Positions 51,159 to 60,028 of a stretch of DNA of 64,000 nt are shown here, in pieces (position 1 is the first letter of the stretch; every line of letters begins with the position of its first letter). Both the position numbers and the translations under genes were made by a program. The notes under the pieces were generated by a model, which saw only the letters and a program-made list of their open reading frames with translations, ran no database searches and was not told the origin of the DNA. The stretch lies in NCBI GenBank assembly GCA_017431745.1, contig JAFRKK010000013.1, positions 1 to 64,000 of the forward strand, read 5' to 3'. Origin of the DNA: Candidatus Saccharimonadota bacterium (GTDB lineage Bacteria > Patescibacteriota > Saccharimonadia > Saccharimonadales > Saccharimonadaceae).

Positions 51159-51941
51159 ATGGCAGATTATGTTTTAGCAAGAAAATCTCGCAATATCGCA
51201 AGTAGTATGATTCATGTCTTTTTGAATCTTCTGCTTGGTGTGGGCGCAGTTCTAGTAACAGTTTTGTCCAACAACCCAATCCTCGGTATTATTTTAGTCC
51301 TAGCCTCAAAATGGCGTGTCTTTGCGGTGCGCGCTCGTTATTTCATGCTTAACCTCAAATCTAATCTAGTTGATTTAATCGTCGGTATTAGCGTAGTGCT
51401 AATCGCCTATTATGCCGGCCCCGAGTTCTTACCGGTAGACTTTATCCTCATGGCTTTTTACCCAATCTGGCTTCTATTTATCAAGCCTCTCTCAAACGAA
51501 ACTGCCGCCATGGTTCAATCTCTCATCGCCGTATTTCTTGGTATGTCCGCCGCCACTATTATGACTGCGAATTTAGATTCCATTGCCATCGTCCTCTTAG
51601 CCTTCCTGATTGGCTATGCTGCTAGTCGCCACACCCTCATTCAAAGCAACGACAAAGATTTCACACTTACCACTCTGGTCTGTGGGCTAGTCTTTTCAGA
51701 GATTGCTTGGCTTTGCAACTCCTGGTCCATCATTTATACTTTTGGCGCCACTGGTATTCGTATCCCACAACTCGCCATCATTCTCACCATCTTTGCTTTC
51801 GTTTATAATTATGCTCGCCGAGCCATGATTAAATATCAAGCCGATTTTCGTTTCAAGCATATTATTGGTCCAGTTATTTTTGGCGCGGCACTCGTCGCCG
51901 TAATCGTTATATTCTTTAGCAATCCAATATTTAATATCTAA
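51159..51941 (+). CDS. Polytopic membrane protein (FUSC/aromatic-exporter-like topology)
   Basis: About 260 aa with roughly eight hydrophobic helices, for example VFLNLLLGVGAVLVTVLS and LVDLIVGISVVLIAYYAG. No confident family; the topology is that of a small multi-pass protein of CPR genomes. ATG 51159 (MADYVLARKS) is preferred, although an ATG at 51153 is in frame. TGCTATAAT at 51141-51149. It is followed after 9 nt by htrA, with AAGGAGG between, so the two are probably cotranscribed. Function unknown. Confidence 0.6.
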   Translation: MADYVLARKSRNIASSMIHVFLNLLLGVGAVLVTVLSNNPILGIILVLASKWRVFAVRARYFMLNLKSNLVDLIVGISVVLIAYYAGPEFLPVDFILMAFYPIWLLFIKPLSNETAAMVQSLIAVFLGMSAATIMTANLDSIAIVLLAFLIGYAASRHTLIQSNDKDFTLTTLVCGLVFSEIAWLCNSWSIIYTFGATGIRIPQLAIILTIFAFVYNYARRAMIKYQADFRFKHIIGPVIFGAALVAVIVIFFSNPIFNI

Positions 51942-51950
51942 GGAGGTAAA

Positions 51951-53141
51951 ATGGAAGAAAACTCAAAGGGCAAAATTGTTGAAGCCAAAGTTAAAGCAGA
52001 AGCTCCAGCTTGCTGTTGTGCGAAAAAAACTAGCAAAGCTCCAATGATTATTTCAATAATCGCAATACTGTTCGGTATCGCTGGTTTTTGCTATGGTTTT
52101 TTGGCTCTCCAAAGAACTGGCGCTCCTATCACCTTTTTGGGTTCAGGGACCGATGGCAACTCCGCCAATTTTACTGAGGGCTCCATTGCCGACATTGCAA
52201 ATAAAGTCTCAAAAAGTGTAGTTTCTATCGTCACCTCTACTAAGAGCATGAACCTGTTTGGCCAAAGCACTGACGCTCAAGCTGCCGGCACCGGTATCAT
52301 TGCCACCGCAGACGGCTACATCGTTACCAACAAACATGTCATTAACGGTGCTCATAAAGTCACAGTAATTCTAGATGACGGCACTACTTATGAGGATGTT
52401 GAAGTCGTCGCCACCGACCCATTAAACGATGTCGCTTATCTCAAAATCAAAGACGTTTCAGATTTAACCCCAGCCACACTTGGTGATTCCAAGACTATTG
52501 TCGTTGGACAACAAGTTATCGCTATTGGCAACGCGTTAGGTGAGTATCAAAACACAGTTACTGCTGGCATTATTTCTGGCACTGGCCGTTCTGTCACCGC
52601 TTCCGATGGCACCGGCTCCAACGTTGAAACTCTTTCCGATATGATTCAAACCGACGCCGCCATTAACTCTGGCAACTCTGGTGGACCTCTCGTTAACGCG
52701 GCTGGTGAAGTGATTGGTATTAACACTGCCACGAGCAGCACCGCTGAAAATATGGGTTTTGCCATTCCAATATCCAGCGCTAAAGGTATGCTAAATCAAC
52801 TCATTGAAACCGGCAAAGCCGAACGTGCCTATTTAGGTGTTTACGCCGTCGCTATCACCCCTGAAGCCGCCAAGGAGTATAATTTACCAGTCTCTACCGG
52901 TGCCTATCTTTATAGCCCGTCAGCTTATTCTGCCATCGTCAAGGATAGCCCTGCCGCCAAAGCAGGCCTTAAGGATAAAGACATCATTACCGCCATTAAC
53001 GGCACCAAAGTTGGCGCTGCTGGCTCACTCTCTGACCTGATTAGCGAGTATAAACCAGGCGACACCGTTCAACTTACCGTTATTCGGGAAGGGAAGGAAA
53101 CGACTGTCAACGTCACTTTGGAAGGTTATTCAGAAAAATAA
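51951..53141 (+). CDS. htrA: HtrA/DegP-type serine protease
   Basis: Membrane-anchored trypsin-like protease with one PDZ domain, for quality control outside the membrane. 396 aa. N-terminal Cys cluster (PACCCAKK), membrane helix at about residues 32-52, catalytic His in VTNKHVINGAH, Asp in PLNDVAYLKI, Ser in NSGNSGGPLVN, PDZ from about residue 300 (AYLGVYAVAITPEA). The 3' end overlaps the convergent prmC by 16 nt. Confidence 0.93.
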   Translation: MEENSKGKIVEAKVKAEAPACCCAKKTSKAPMIISIIAILFGIAGFCYGFLALQRTGAPITFLGSGTDGNSANFTEGSIADIANKVSKSVVSIVTSTKSMNLFGQSTDAQAAGTGIIATADGYIVTNKHVINGAHKVTVILDDGTTYEDVEVVATDPLNDVAYLKIKDVSDLTPATLGDSKTIVVGQQVIAIGNALGEYQNTVTAGIISGTGRSVTASDGTGSNVETLSDMIQTDAAINSGNSGGPLVNAAGEVIGINTATSSTAENMGFAIPISSAKGMLNQLIETGKAERAYLGVYAVAITPEAAKEYNLPVSTGAYLYSPSAYSAIVKDSPAAKAGLKDKDIITAINGTKVGAAGSLSDLISEYKPGDTVQLTVIREGKETTVNVTLEGYSEK

Positions 53142-53767
53142 AGGATAAACCCTCGGGTCTCACGCAGAGTGAGGCCCTTTTTCTTGGCGTAGTCTATTAT
53201 TCGTGCATGTTGACACGGGTCAGCTTCGAGTATTAAATGTTTAACCCCACGCTCCACCACCTGATCAATTAATTTATAGATTAGTTCTAGCCCTCCATTA
53301 TCAGCATACAGCGCTAGTGCCGGCTCTTTTGAAAGAGCTTCTTTGTCTATCCAATCCCAGCTTTCATCAACATAAGGCAAATTCGCCGCTACCAAATCGG
53401 GCTTTATCTTGACACCATCTAGCAAATCACTCTGCAAAAACTCTACTTCGGCCTCAAGGTTGACAGCATTCTTTTTAGCAACTATTAAAGCCTTATCAGA
53501 AATATCTGTCGCTATCACCTTAGCTTGTGGCAATAATTGTTTCAATGTTATTGCTATGCAACCTGAACCTGTTCCCACATCTAGAATAGTTATATCCTCT
53601 GGCAGCTTCGGTTCACTCGGCTTCACGCCTGGGAGAAATGGCTTCCCTATGAGATTTAATATCGCATCAACCATCATCTCCGTCTCCGGACGAGGAATCA
53701 GGACATCAGGGGTAACAATGTAATCCCTACCGTAAAAATCTTGTTTATTTTGCAATGTTTCTTTCAT
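53126..53767 (-). CDS. prmC: Release-factor glutamine methyltransferase PrmC-like, short
   Basis: SAM-dependent methyltransferase that modifies the Gln of the GGQ motif in release factors. 213 aa, so the N-terminal helical domain (about 70-80 residues) is missing or very short. [14 protein letters not shown] and the SAM motif [16 protein letters not shown] are clear. The catalytic NPPY motif reads NLPY here ([11 protein letters not shown]). It overlaps prfA by 23 nt, the usual partner arrangement. Confidence 0.85.
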   Translation of the reverse strand: MKETLQNKQDFYGRDYIVTPDVLIPRPETEMMVDAILNLIGKPFLPGVKPSEPKLPEDITILDVGTGSGCIAITLKQLLPQAKVIATDISDKALIVAKKNAVNLEAEVEFLQSDLLDGVKIKPDLVAANLPYVDESWDWIDKEALSKEPALALYADNGGLELIYKLIDQVVERGVKHLILEADPCQHARIIDYAKKKGLTLRETRGFILYFSE

Positions 53768-54782
53768 GATTAATCAATTCTGTCACGATATCATCGATAT
53801 CCCCATCCATCACCGCTGGGATATTTGACCTAGAATAATGAATCCGGTGGTCGGTTACACGGTCTTGCGGAAAATTATAGGTTCGGATTTTTTCGCTTCT
53901 ATCTCCTGTGCCAATCAAGGACTTACGAGCCTCTGAGGCGTTCTTACGTTCCTCTTCCTTCTTTTTCTCAAGTAGCCTTGTCCTTAGCACATTCATCGCT
54001 TTGACGCGGTTCTGTTGCTGTGAGCGCTCATCTTGCATTGCCACCACAATTCCAGTAGGGAGGTGTGTAATTCGTACTGCTGAATCAGTTGTATTCACCC
54101 CCTGACCACCATGTCCGCCCGAACGATAGATATCGATCCTGAGGTCTTCTGGTTTAATTTCTAAATCCTTTTCCGAAGCCTCTGGTAGCACTGCCACCGT
54201 CACTGTAGAAGTATGAATTCGCCCCTGTGATTCGGTCACCGGCACCCTTTGTACTCGGTGTACACCACCTTCAAACTTAAGTTGACCATAAGCCTCATCA
54301 CCAGAAATCTTGAAAATCACTTCTTTCATCCCACCAGCTTCGTTTTGATTTTCAGAAATCAGCTCAAACTTCAGCCCATGCCTTTCAGCATACTTCATGT
54401 ACAAACGATAAAGCTCTGCCGCGAAAAGTGATGCCTCGTCACCCCCCGCCCCTGCTCGGATTTCAAAAATCGCCGGTTTATCGTCTTCTGGGTCGCGCGG
54501 GATCAACAATTCCTCCATTTTTTCCTCAGCAACTTTGAGCTCATTTTTTAATTTTTCTGAGTCTTCTTTTGCAATCTCGCCAAGCTCCGGGTCATTTAAC
54601 AGGGAATTAGCCTCCTCTAAATTGTTCTTCATCTGTTCAATATTTTTGTTCAAATCCAAAATCTCGCGCAAAACATTCGCGCGTTTGCTTTTCGTTGCGA
54701 ACTCCGGATCCGCATAAGCATCAGGTTGAGCCAAAAACTCCTCAATCCGACCAAGCTCCTCTTTAATTTTTTCTAAATCCAT
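53745..54782 (-). CDS. prfA: Peptide chain release factor 1
   Basis: Recognises UAA/UAG and triggers peptidyl-tRNA hydrolysis. 345 aa. The specificity segment has [17 protein letters not shown] (P-x-T class, hence RF1 and not RF2), and [19 protein letters not shown] carries the GGQ motif. The start at 54782 has minus-strand TATAAT (54789-54794) 6 nt upstream. Divergent from tRNA-Val through a shared promoter palindrome; prmC follows. Confidence 0.95.
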   Translation of the reverse strand: MDLEKIKEELGRIEEFLAQPDAYADPEFATKSKRANVLREILDLNKNIEQMKNNLEEANSLLNDPELGEIAKEDSEKLKNELKVAEEKMEELLIPRDPEDDKPAIFEIRAGAGGDEASLFAAELYRLYMKYAERHGLKFELISENQNEAGGMKEVIFKISGDEAYGQLKFEGGVHRVQRVPVTESQGRIHTSTVTVAVLPEASEKDLEIKPEDLRIDIYRSGGHGGQGVNTTDSAVRITHLPTGIVVAMQDERSQQQNRVKAMNVLRTRLLEKKKEEERKNASEARKSLIGTGDRSEKIRTYNFPQDRVTDHRIHYSRSNIPAVMDGDIDDIVTELINHERNIAK

Positions 54783-54796
54783 GTTATAATTATACC
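54782..54796. promoter_or_regulatory. Near-symmetric divergent promoter, prfA / tRNA-Val
   Basis: Plus-strand TGTTATAAT (TATAAT 54785-54790) precedes the tRNA-Val 5' end by 15 nt. Minus-strand TGGTATAAT (TATAAT 54789-54794) precedes the prfA ATG by 6 nt. The hexamers overlap by 2 bp. Confidence 0.75.
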
Positions 54797-54805
54797 ATAT
54801 CATTT

Positions 54806-54882
54806 GGGCTTTTAGCTCAGTTGGCTAGAGCGCAGCATTCACATTGCTGAGGTCAGAGGTTCGAGCCCTCTAAAGCCCACCA
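54806..54882 (+). tRNA. tRNA-Val (anticodon CAC)
   Basis: Acceptor GGGCTTT/AAAGCCC, D arm GCTC/GAGC, anticodon stem-loop CAGCA-TTCACAT-TGCTG giving CAC (reads GTG), T arm AGAGG-TTCGAGC-CCTCT and encoded ACCA. A terminator follows at 54897-54926. Confidence 0.95.
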
Positions 54883-54896
54883 GAGGTAAAAACGAG

Positions 54897-54926
54897 AAAA
54901 AATCTAAAGCTTGCTTTAGATTTTTT
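54897..54926 (+). terminator. Terminator after tRNA-Val
   Basis: AAAAAATCTAAAGC and GCTTTAGATTTTTT form a perfect stem with a minimal loop and a run of six T. Confidence 0.9.
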
Positions 54927-55016
54927 GAATTGGCGCTCTGGCAGCGCCCTCGTTTACGCGGACCACGACCTATGCTACAATATAACAAAGGAGCAAATAC
55001 CTAGAAAACTTGTCTT

Positions 55017-56129
55017 ATGAAAAATAATCGCGAAAAAACAGTAGTCAAAACCAGTGTTATCAGCATTTTAGCAAACCTAGTGCTTGTAGGTTTTAAGGCC
55101 ACAGTCGGTTTGTTATCAAACTCCATTGCAATTATCACAGACGCCGTAAACAACCTCAGTGATGCACTATCTAGCATTATTACGATTATCGGCACCAAGC
55201 TAGCCGGTAAAGCGCCAGACAAAAAGCATCCCTACGGCTATGGACGCATTGAGTACATTACTTCGCTCATCGTTTCGGCTATCGTGCTTTACGCTGGTGT
55301 TACGGCGTTCATTGAGTCTGTAAAAAAGATTATTTCGCCAGAAGAAGTAGATTACAACGTTACGACCCTAATCATTTTAATTGCTGGTATTATCGTTAAG
55401 TTTGCGCTCGGGCTATATGTTAAGAAAAAGGGTCGCGCTATCAAATCCGATTCTTTGGTCGCCAGCGGGGCAGATGCCTTTAATGACGCGATTCTTTCAA
55501 TTTCGGTTCTCGCCTCAGCAATTATTTATATGATTTTTAGTGTCAACATTGAGGCATATGTAGGCGCGCTGGTGTCGGTGTTTATCATTAAAGCTGGCCT
55601 AGAGCTCGTCAAAGAATCGATCGACAACGTCCTCGGCACGCGCATAGAAAGCAGTCTAGCTAAATCAATCAAAAAAGAGGTCCTCAAGGAAAAAGAGGTC
55701 AAAGGCGCGTTTGACCTAGTGCTGCACGACTACGGCCCAGACAAATACCTAGGCTCGATCCACATTGAAGTAGACGACACGCTGACCGTAGCGGATATCG
55801 ATAAAATTTCCCGCCGCATCACAAAGCAAGTAGCCGAAAAATACGGTGTGATTTTGCATACTATTGGCGTTTATTCCATCAACACCAAAGATAAAAATAT
55901 CATTGAAGCTAAGAAAAAAGTCGAGAAAATTGTTTTTGCCCACAAAGATATTTTACAAATGCACGGCTTTTTCCTAGATACTAAAGATAAAACACTTAGC
56001 TTTGATATCATCATTGATTTTAAGGCCAAAAATCGCGAAAAAAATTATCAAGACATCTACGACGCAGTTCAAAAAGAATTCAAAGGCTACAAAATTACCA
56101 TCACACTAGATGTAGACGCGAGCGACTAA
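55017..56129 (+). CDS. Cation diffusion facilitator transporter
   Basis: CDF-family metal/proton antiporter, 370 aa, with six membrane helices and a cytoplasmic tail. Helix 2 metal site IITDAVNNLSDALSS and helix 5 site VASGADAFNDAILSIS suggest Asn/Asp ligands as in Mn/Fe-type members, HPYGYGRIEYITSLI follows helix 2. The C-terminal domain is longer than usual, with two ferredoxin-like halves. TGCTACAAT at 54974-54982; AAAGGAG lies 20 nt before the ATG, which is further than normal, so the start is moderately certain. Confidence 0.9.
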   Translation: MKNNREKTVVKTSVISILANLVLVGFKATVGLLSNSIAIITDAVNNLSDALSSIITIIGTKLAGKAPDKKHPYGYGRIEYITSLIVSAIVLYAGVTAFIESVKKIISPEEVDYNVTTLIILIAGIIVKFALGLYVKKKGRAIKSDSLVASGADAFNDAILSISVLASAIIYMIFSVNIEAYVGALVSVFIIKAGLELVKESIDNVLGTRIESSLAKSIKKEVLKEKEVKGAFDLVLHDYGPDKYLGSIHIEVDDTLTVADIDKISRRITKQVAEKYGVILHTIGVYSINTKDKNIIEAKKKVEKIVFAHKDILQMHGFFLDTKDKTLSFDIIIDFKAKNREKNYQDIYDAVQKEFKGYKITITLDVDASD

Positions 56130-56183
56130 CGGTCATACAGTTGTTTCGTTTGCTCAGAAGATAATGCGTGCTATAATTTAACC

Positions 56184-56603
56184 ATGAGCACTAAATCTAA
56201 TAAAACCAATTCACGTATCAAAACTAACACCGCTTTGCTTTTTATTATGAGCGTAGTTTTCGGAGTCATCACCTTCACTACGGCCTCACAGATTTACAAA
56301 GCTTCTAACAATTTCCAGCCAGTTTCCGACGCTCCTGGCCTATGCTTTGACGAAACCAAGACCGAAGGCTCATTCGTCCGCGACAACTCCTACATCTGCC
56401 TCACCATGGCGGACGAAGACGGCAACCCTCTCCCCGTTACCGACGATAACGAATACGCTTTATTCTTTTACGATCGCCTTACTCTGACTTCGCTCGTCCG
56501 CTCCGGCGACCACATCGCTCTCATTATTGCCATCGGTTCCATGCTCACCCTCGCCGGCCTCGTCACCACTTTTGTCTACTGGAACCACAACAAAGCTAAA
56601 TAG
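56184..56603 (+). CDS. Two-helix membrane protein of unknown function
   Basis: 139 aa. Helices at about residues 14-37 (TALLFIMSVVFGVITFTTAS) and 111-133 flank an extracytoplasmic loop with two Cys (PGLCFDETK and SYICLTMAD), likely a disulfide. No family recognised. TATAAT (56172-56177) is 6 nt before the ATG and there is no ribosome binding site. Confidence 0.7.
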   Translation: MSTKSNKTNSRIKTNTALLFIMSVVFGVITFTTASQIYKASNNFQPVSDAPGLCFDETKTEGSFVRDNSYICLTMADEDGNPLPVTDDNEYALFFYDRLTLTSLVRSGDHIALIIAIGSMLTLAGLVTTFVYWNHNKAK

Positions 56604-56655
56604 TTGCTTTTTCTCTTCCTTACGAGTATACTATAATTCAATATAAGGAGGAAGT

Positions 56656-57444
56656 ATGCTAACACCATCAGAAATTGCTGCAAAAACTATTGAGACAGGA
56701 AAAGCCAAAGCTAACCTACCTTGGTGGAAGATGATTTTACTGGGTATCTTTGCTGGCATGTTTATTGCCTCGGCTGGTGTGGGCGCTACTTTCGGTAACG
56801 TCTACGGTGGCAAAATCGCCGGTGCCTGTATTTTCACCGCTGGCCTCGCTATGGTGGTGGTAGCCGGAAGCGAACTTTTCACTGGTAATAATCTCATGGT
56901 TATGGCCCTTTTTAATCGCAAAATCAAACTTCACCAACTCCTCAAAAATTGGCTTTTTGTCTTCTTAGGCAATTTCATCGGAGCACTATTCGTCACTATG
57001 ATAGCAGTAATTAGCGGAGCTTTTGATCAAATCCCAGATACTGTAGTCGCCACCGCAAATGCTAAAGTCAATCTCGGGTTTTTCGAAGCACTTCTAAAAG
57101 GCATCATGTGTAACTTTCTCGTATGTATTGCAGTCTGGATGGCTACCGCCGCCAGCACCGTCACTGGTAAAATCACCGCCGTATTCCTGCCAATTATGCT
57201 CTTCGTCCTCTGTGGCTTCGAACACTCCATCGCCAACATGTTCTACATTCCAGCCGGCATAATTACTGGCGCAATCAACGGCATTCCAGCGCCCACTATC
57301 ACCGAGTTTCTGTTAAACAACCTTCTCCCTGTTACCCTCGGCAACATCATCGGCGGCGCTATTATTGTCGCTGGCGGCTACTACCTCGCCTACCATCCAT
57401 CAAAACCAAAATCCAAAGACAAAAACCAACCATCCATGTTATAA
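56656..57444 (+). CDS. focA: Formate/nitrite transporter family channel
   Basis: FNT-family pentameric channel for small monovalent anions such as formate, lactate or nitrite, 262 aa with six helices. GMFIASAGVGATFGNVYGG, AGSELFTGNNLMV (omega loop), NFIGALFVTM and CNFLVCIAVWMATAA match the family; the central His region is CGFEHSIANMFYIP. TACTATAAT upstream and AAGGAGG before the ATG. Together with ackA it suggests fermentative acid export; the substrate cannot be told apart from sequence. Confidence 0.92.
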   Translation: MLTPSEIAAKTIETGKAKANLPWWKMILLGIFAGMFIASAGVGATFGNVYGGKIAGACIFTAGLAMVVVAGSELFTGNNLMVMALFNRKIKLHQLLKNWLFVFLGNFIGALFVTMIAVISGAFDQIPDTVVATANAKVNLGFFEALLKGIMCNFLVCIAVWMATAASTVTGKITAVFLPIMLFVLCGFEHSIANMFYIPAGIITGAINGIPAPTITEFLLNNLLPVTLGNIIGGAIIVAGGYYLAYHPSKPKSKDKNQPSML

Positions 57445-57454
57445 TAAAAAGCAT

Positions 57455-58363
57455 ATGAATAAAAAAGTTGGTGGAGCGAAAGTAAAAATAATTATAGGCG
57501 GAATTTTGTTAGTTGGCGTTGTAGCTATAGTAGCAGTACTGTTGACGATAGGAAAAAATAATGAGCGACCATCGGAAATTGGCATAACTACCGCGGAAAC
57601 TACTAAAACTGTCAAAACTCCTAAAAATACTGATAACGATAGCCAATCAGCAGGCGATTCATTTGCCGAACCAAAGGGTGTTTCCGAAACTACCAAACCG
57701 GAAAACCGCGCCCAATCCAAACGCAATCGCCAGCCGTCTAAAGAATCATCCAGACAAGCATCTACTCAGTCAACGGCCAACGACGACCAAACCGACAGCT
57801 CAAGCCAATCTGCAAATTCAGAATCAGCAAATAATGATTCAAGCGATAACAATTACGCAGAAGCTGAAGAGGTTAGATCTCAGGAGGAGCTCGCAAGAAT
57901 GCAAACACAAGGTCAAGCGATTAACCCTAGCAATAGCTACCCCTGGAAAGATAACTGTCCGGCAGAAAACGAAAATTCTACTGCTCGCCTCATCAACGGG
58001 TATCCTGCATGTCAATGCACTAGCTATGTAGCTTGGAAAACGCTTGAAACTTTTGGAATAACTCTTCCTAATTGGGGGGATGGGAACTTTTGGGACGTTG
58101 CGGCATCGGCCAATGGTTACTTAGTGAATAATACTCCTACAGTCAACTCCATCGGCCAAATCAAAAATAGCAACTATGGGCATCTATTCTGGGTAGAACA
58201 AGTTCTTCCAGACGGTTCCGTTATGATCACAGAATACAACAACCTGCTCTCTACTTATCAGCTCACAGGTGATAGTCACACACAAGATTTTGGCGCAATG
58301 ATTATCCCAGCGCAAGCAGCTGCAAACTACAGATATATACACCCGAACCAACGAGTTTGGTAG
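57455..58363 (+). CDS. CHAP-domain cell-wall hydrolase, membrane-anchored
   Basis: 302 aa. A short basic N-terminus, a membrane helix (about residues 8-28), a long Ser/Asn/Gln-rich linker (about 30-165) and a C-terminal CHAP domain. The catalytic Cys is in ACQCTSYVAWKTLE and the His in YGHLFWVEQVLPDGSVMITE. CHAP enzymes cut peptidoglycan amide bonds or peptides. The start at 57455 follows TGTTATAAT by 9 nt; an upstream in-frame start lies inside focA. Confidence 0.87.
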   Translation: MNKKVGGAKVKIIIGGILLVGVVAIVAVLLTIGKNNERPSEIGITTAETTKTVKTPKNTDNDSQSAGDSFAEPKGVSETTKPENRAQSKRNRQPSKESSRQASTQSTANDDQTDSSSQSANSESANNDSSDNNYAEAEEVRSQEELARMQTQGQAINPSNSYPWKDNCPAENENSTARLINGYPACQCTSYVAWKTLETFGITLPNWGDGNFWDVAASANGYLVNNTPTVNSIGQIKNSNYGHLFWVEQVLPDGSVMITEYNNLLSTYQLTGDSHTQDFGAMIIPAQAAANYRYIHPNQRVW

Positions 58364-58392
58364 CAGTCCATAAAGTGATATAATATATATAA

Positions 58393-59088
58393 ATGTTAGA
58401 GTTAAAAAACATTAGCTACGAGGTCAAAGGTGGGTCTAGGGACAAAATCCTAGACCATATTTCGCTTCGCATCAAAAAAGGCAGTTTCACAGTCATTACT
58501 GGCCCCAACGGTAGCGGTAAATCCACTCTCGCCGATATTATTATGGGCGTCAAAACTCCTACTAATGGCAAAATTTTTCTAGAAAATAAAGACATCACCG
58601 ACCAAACCATCACCGAACGCGCCGAAAATATCGCCTACTCCTTTCAACAACCAGTCAAATTCAAAGGCATCACCGTTTATGACCTTCTAAACATCGCTAG
58701 TGGAGAATTAATCGCACCTGAGGAAGCTGGGAATCATTTAAAAAATGTCGGTTTAATCCCCAAGGATTATCTCACAAGAGAAATAAACGACAAGCTTTCT
58801 GGTGGGGAATTGAAGCGTATCGAAATCGCCTCCGTGCTCGCCCGTCCTGCTAAACTCTTCGTTTTTGACGAACCCGAAGCCGGTATCGATCTCTGGAGCT
58901 TTGATAATCTCATCAAGGTTTTCAAAAAACTCAAAAAAGAGCAAAAAACCATCATTATTATCTCCCACCAAGAAAAGATTCTAAAACTCGCCGACGAAAT
59001 TATCATCCTTGAAAAAGGAAAGATTAAATCAAAAGGTACTCCGAACACTCTTCTAAAGACCATCACAGGAGAAAACCATGGAGCTTAA
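58393..59088 (+). CDS. sufC: Fe-S cluster assembly ATPase SufC
   Basis: ABC-type ATPase of the SUF system, 231 aa. Walker A GPNGSGKSTLADIIMG, Q-loop YSFQQP, signature KLSGGELKRIEIASVLARP, Walker B LFVFDEPEAGIDLWSFDN and switch His IIISHQEK; EAGID is typical of SufC. TGATATAAT lies 8 nt before the ATG. It overlaps sufB/D by 11 nt. No cysteine desulfurase or SufU is in the window. Confidence 0.93.
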   Translation: MLELKNISYEVKGGSRDKILDHISLRIKKGSFTVITGPNGSGKSTLADIIMGVKTPTNGKIFLENKDITDQTITERAENIAYSFQQPVKFKGITVYDLLNIASGELIAPEEAGNHLKNVGLIPKDYLTREINDKLSGGELKRIEIASVLARPAKLFVFDEPEAGIDLWSFDNLIKVFKKLKKEQKTIIIISHQEKILKLADEIIILEKGKIKSKGTPNTLLKTITGENHGA

Positions 59089-60016
59089 CGATTACGAAAA
59101 AGAGATCTTCTGCACAGTAGCCGGTACCACTAGCGGCGATGATTTTGAAATCCCAGCTGGTGCCTACAATTTTCGCGTTAATGGCAAATCTGTCGGCCGA
59201 AACTCCACCAAAAACATCGACGTGAAACCTAAAACCGACAAATCCGGCCTCGACATCACTATCAAACCAAACACCAAAAACGAACAAGTCCACATTCCCG
59301 TCGCCATCAGCGCCACTGGTATCAAAGAAGCAGTTTATAACGATTTTTACATCGGCGATAATGCCGAAGTTACCATCATCGCCGGCTGCGGTATCTATAA
59401 TTGTGGTCCTACCGATTCGGTCCACGACGGCATTCATCGTTTTTACGTCGGCAAGAATGCTAAAATCAAATACATCGAAAAGCATTACGGTTTCGGTCCC
59501 GGTAGGGGAGGGAAAATTCTTAACCCCGTCACCGAAGTCCACCTAAAAGATAATTCCGAAGCTATTCTAGAGCTTGAACAAATCAAAGGTGTCGACTCCA
59601 CTATTAGAAAAACCACCGCCGATCTCGATAAAAACACTAAACTCATCGTCAAAGAGCGCTTATTCACTCACGGACGTCAAACTGCCGAATCAATCTACGA
59701 AGTAGCATTAAACGGCAAAGACTCCACCACCGACATCGCCTCTCGCTCCATCGCGCAAGACTTATCTAAACAAACTTTCAAAGCCACCATCATCGGCAAC
59801 AACAAATGCCGTGGTCACTCCGAATGCGATGCCATCCTCATGGACGAAGCCGAAGTCCACGCCATCCCCGCTCTAGACGCTAAAACTAAAGATGCTGAAT
59901 TAATCCACGAAGCCGCCATCGGTAAAATCGCTAGCGACCAAATCAAAAAACTCATGACCCTCGGTCTCACCAAAAAACAAGCCGAATCAAAAATCATCAA
60001 CGGCTTCCTCCGTTAA
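59078..60016 (+). CDS. sufB: Single SufB/SufD-family scaffold protein
   Basis: 312 aa protein with the right-handed beta-helix of the SufBD family: AEVTIIAGCGIYNCGPTDSV, HRFYVGKNAKIKYIEKHYG, NNKCRGHSECDAILMDEAEV and the C-terminal LMTLGLTKKQAESKIINGFL. It is shorter than SufB (about 460-490) or SufD (about 420), and only one SufBD paralogue is present, so the complex may be a homodimer with SufC, as in ancestral SMS-type systems. GGAG at 59070-59073 serves the start. Confidence 0.87.
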   Translation: MELNDYEKEIFCTVAGTTSGDDFEIPAGAYNFRVNGKSVGRNSTKNIDVKPKTDKSGLDITIKPNTKNEQVHIPVAISATGIKEAVYNDFYIGDNAEVTIIAGCGIYNCGPTDSVHDGIHRFYVGKNAKIKYIEKHYGFGPGRGGKILNPVTEVHLKDNSEAILELEQIKGVDSTIRKTTADLDKNTKLIVKERLFTHGRQTAESIYEVALNGKDSTTDIASRSIAQDLSKQTFKATIIGNNKCRGHSECDAILMDEAEVHAIPALDAKTKDAELIHEAAIGKIASDQIKKLMTLGLTKKQAESKIINGFLR

Positions 60017-60028
60017 AACTCATCGATA

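Noticed and set aside
51100-51279. Extended N-terminus of signal peptidase I
   Set aside because: It would read through the lepB promoter and the start of the divergent membrane-protein gene.
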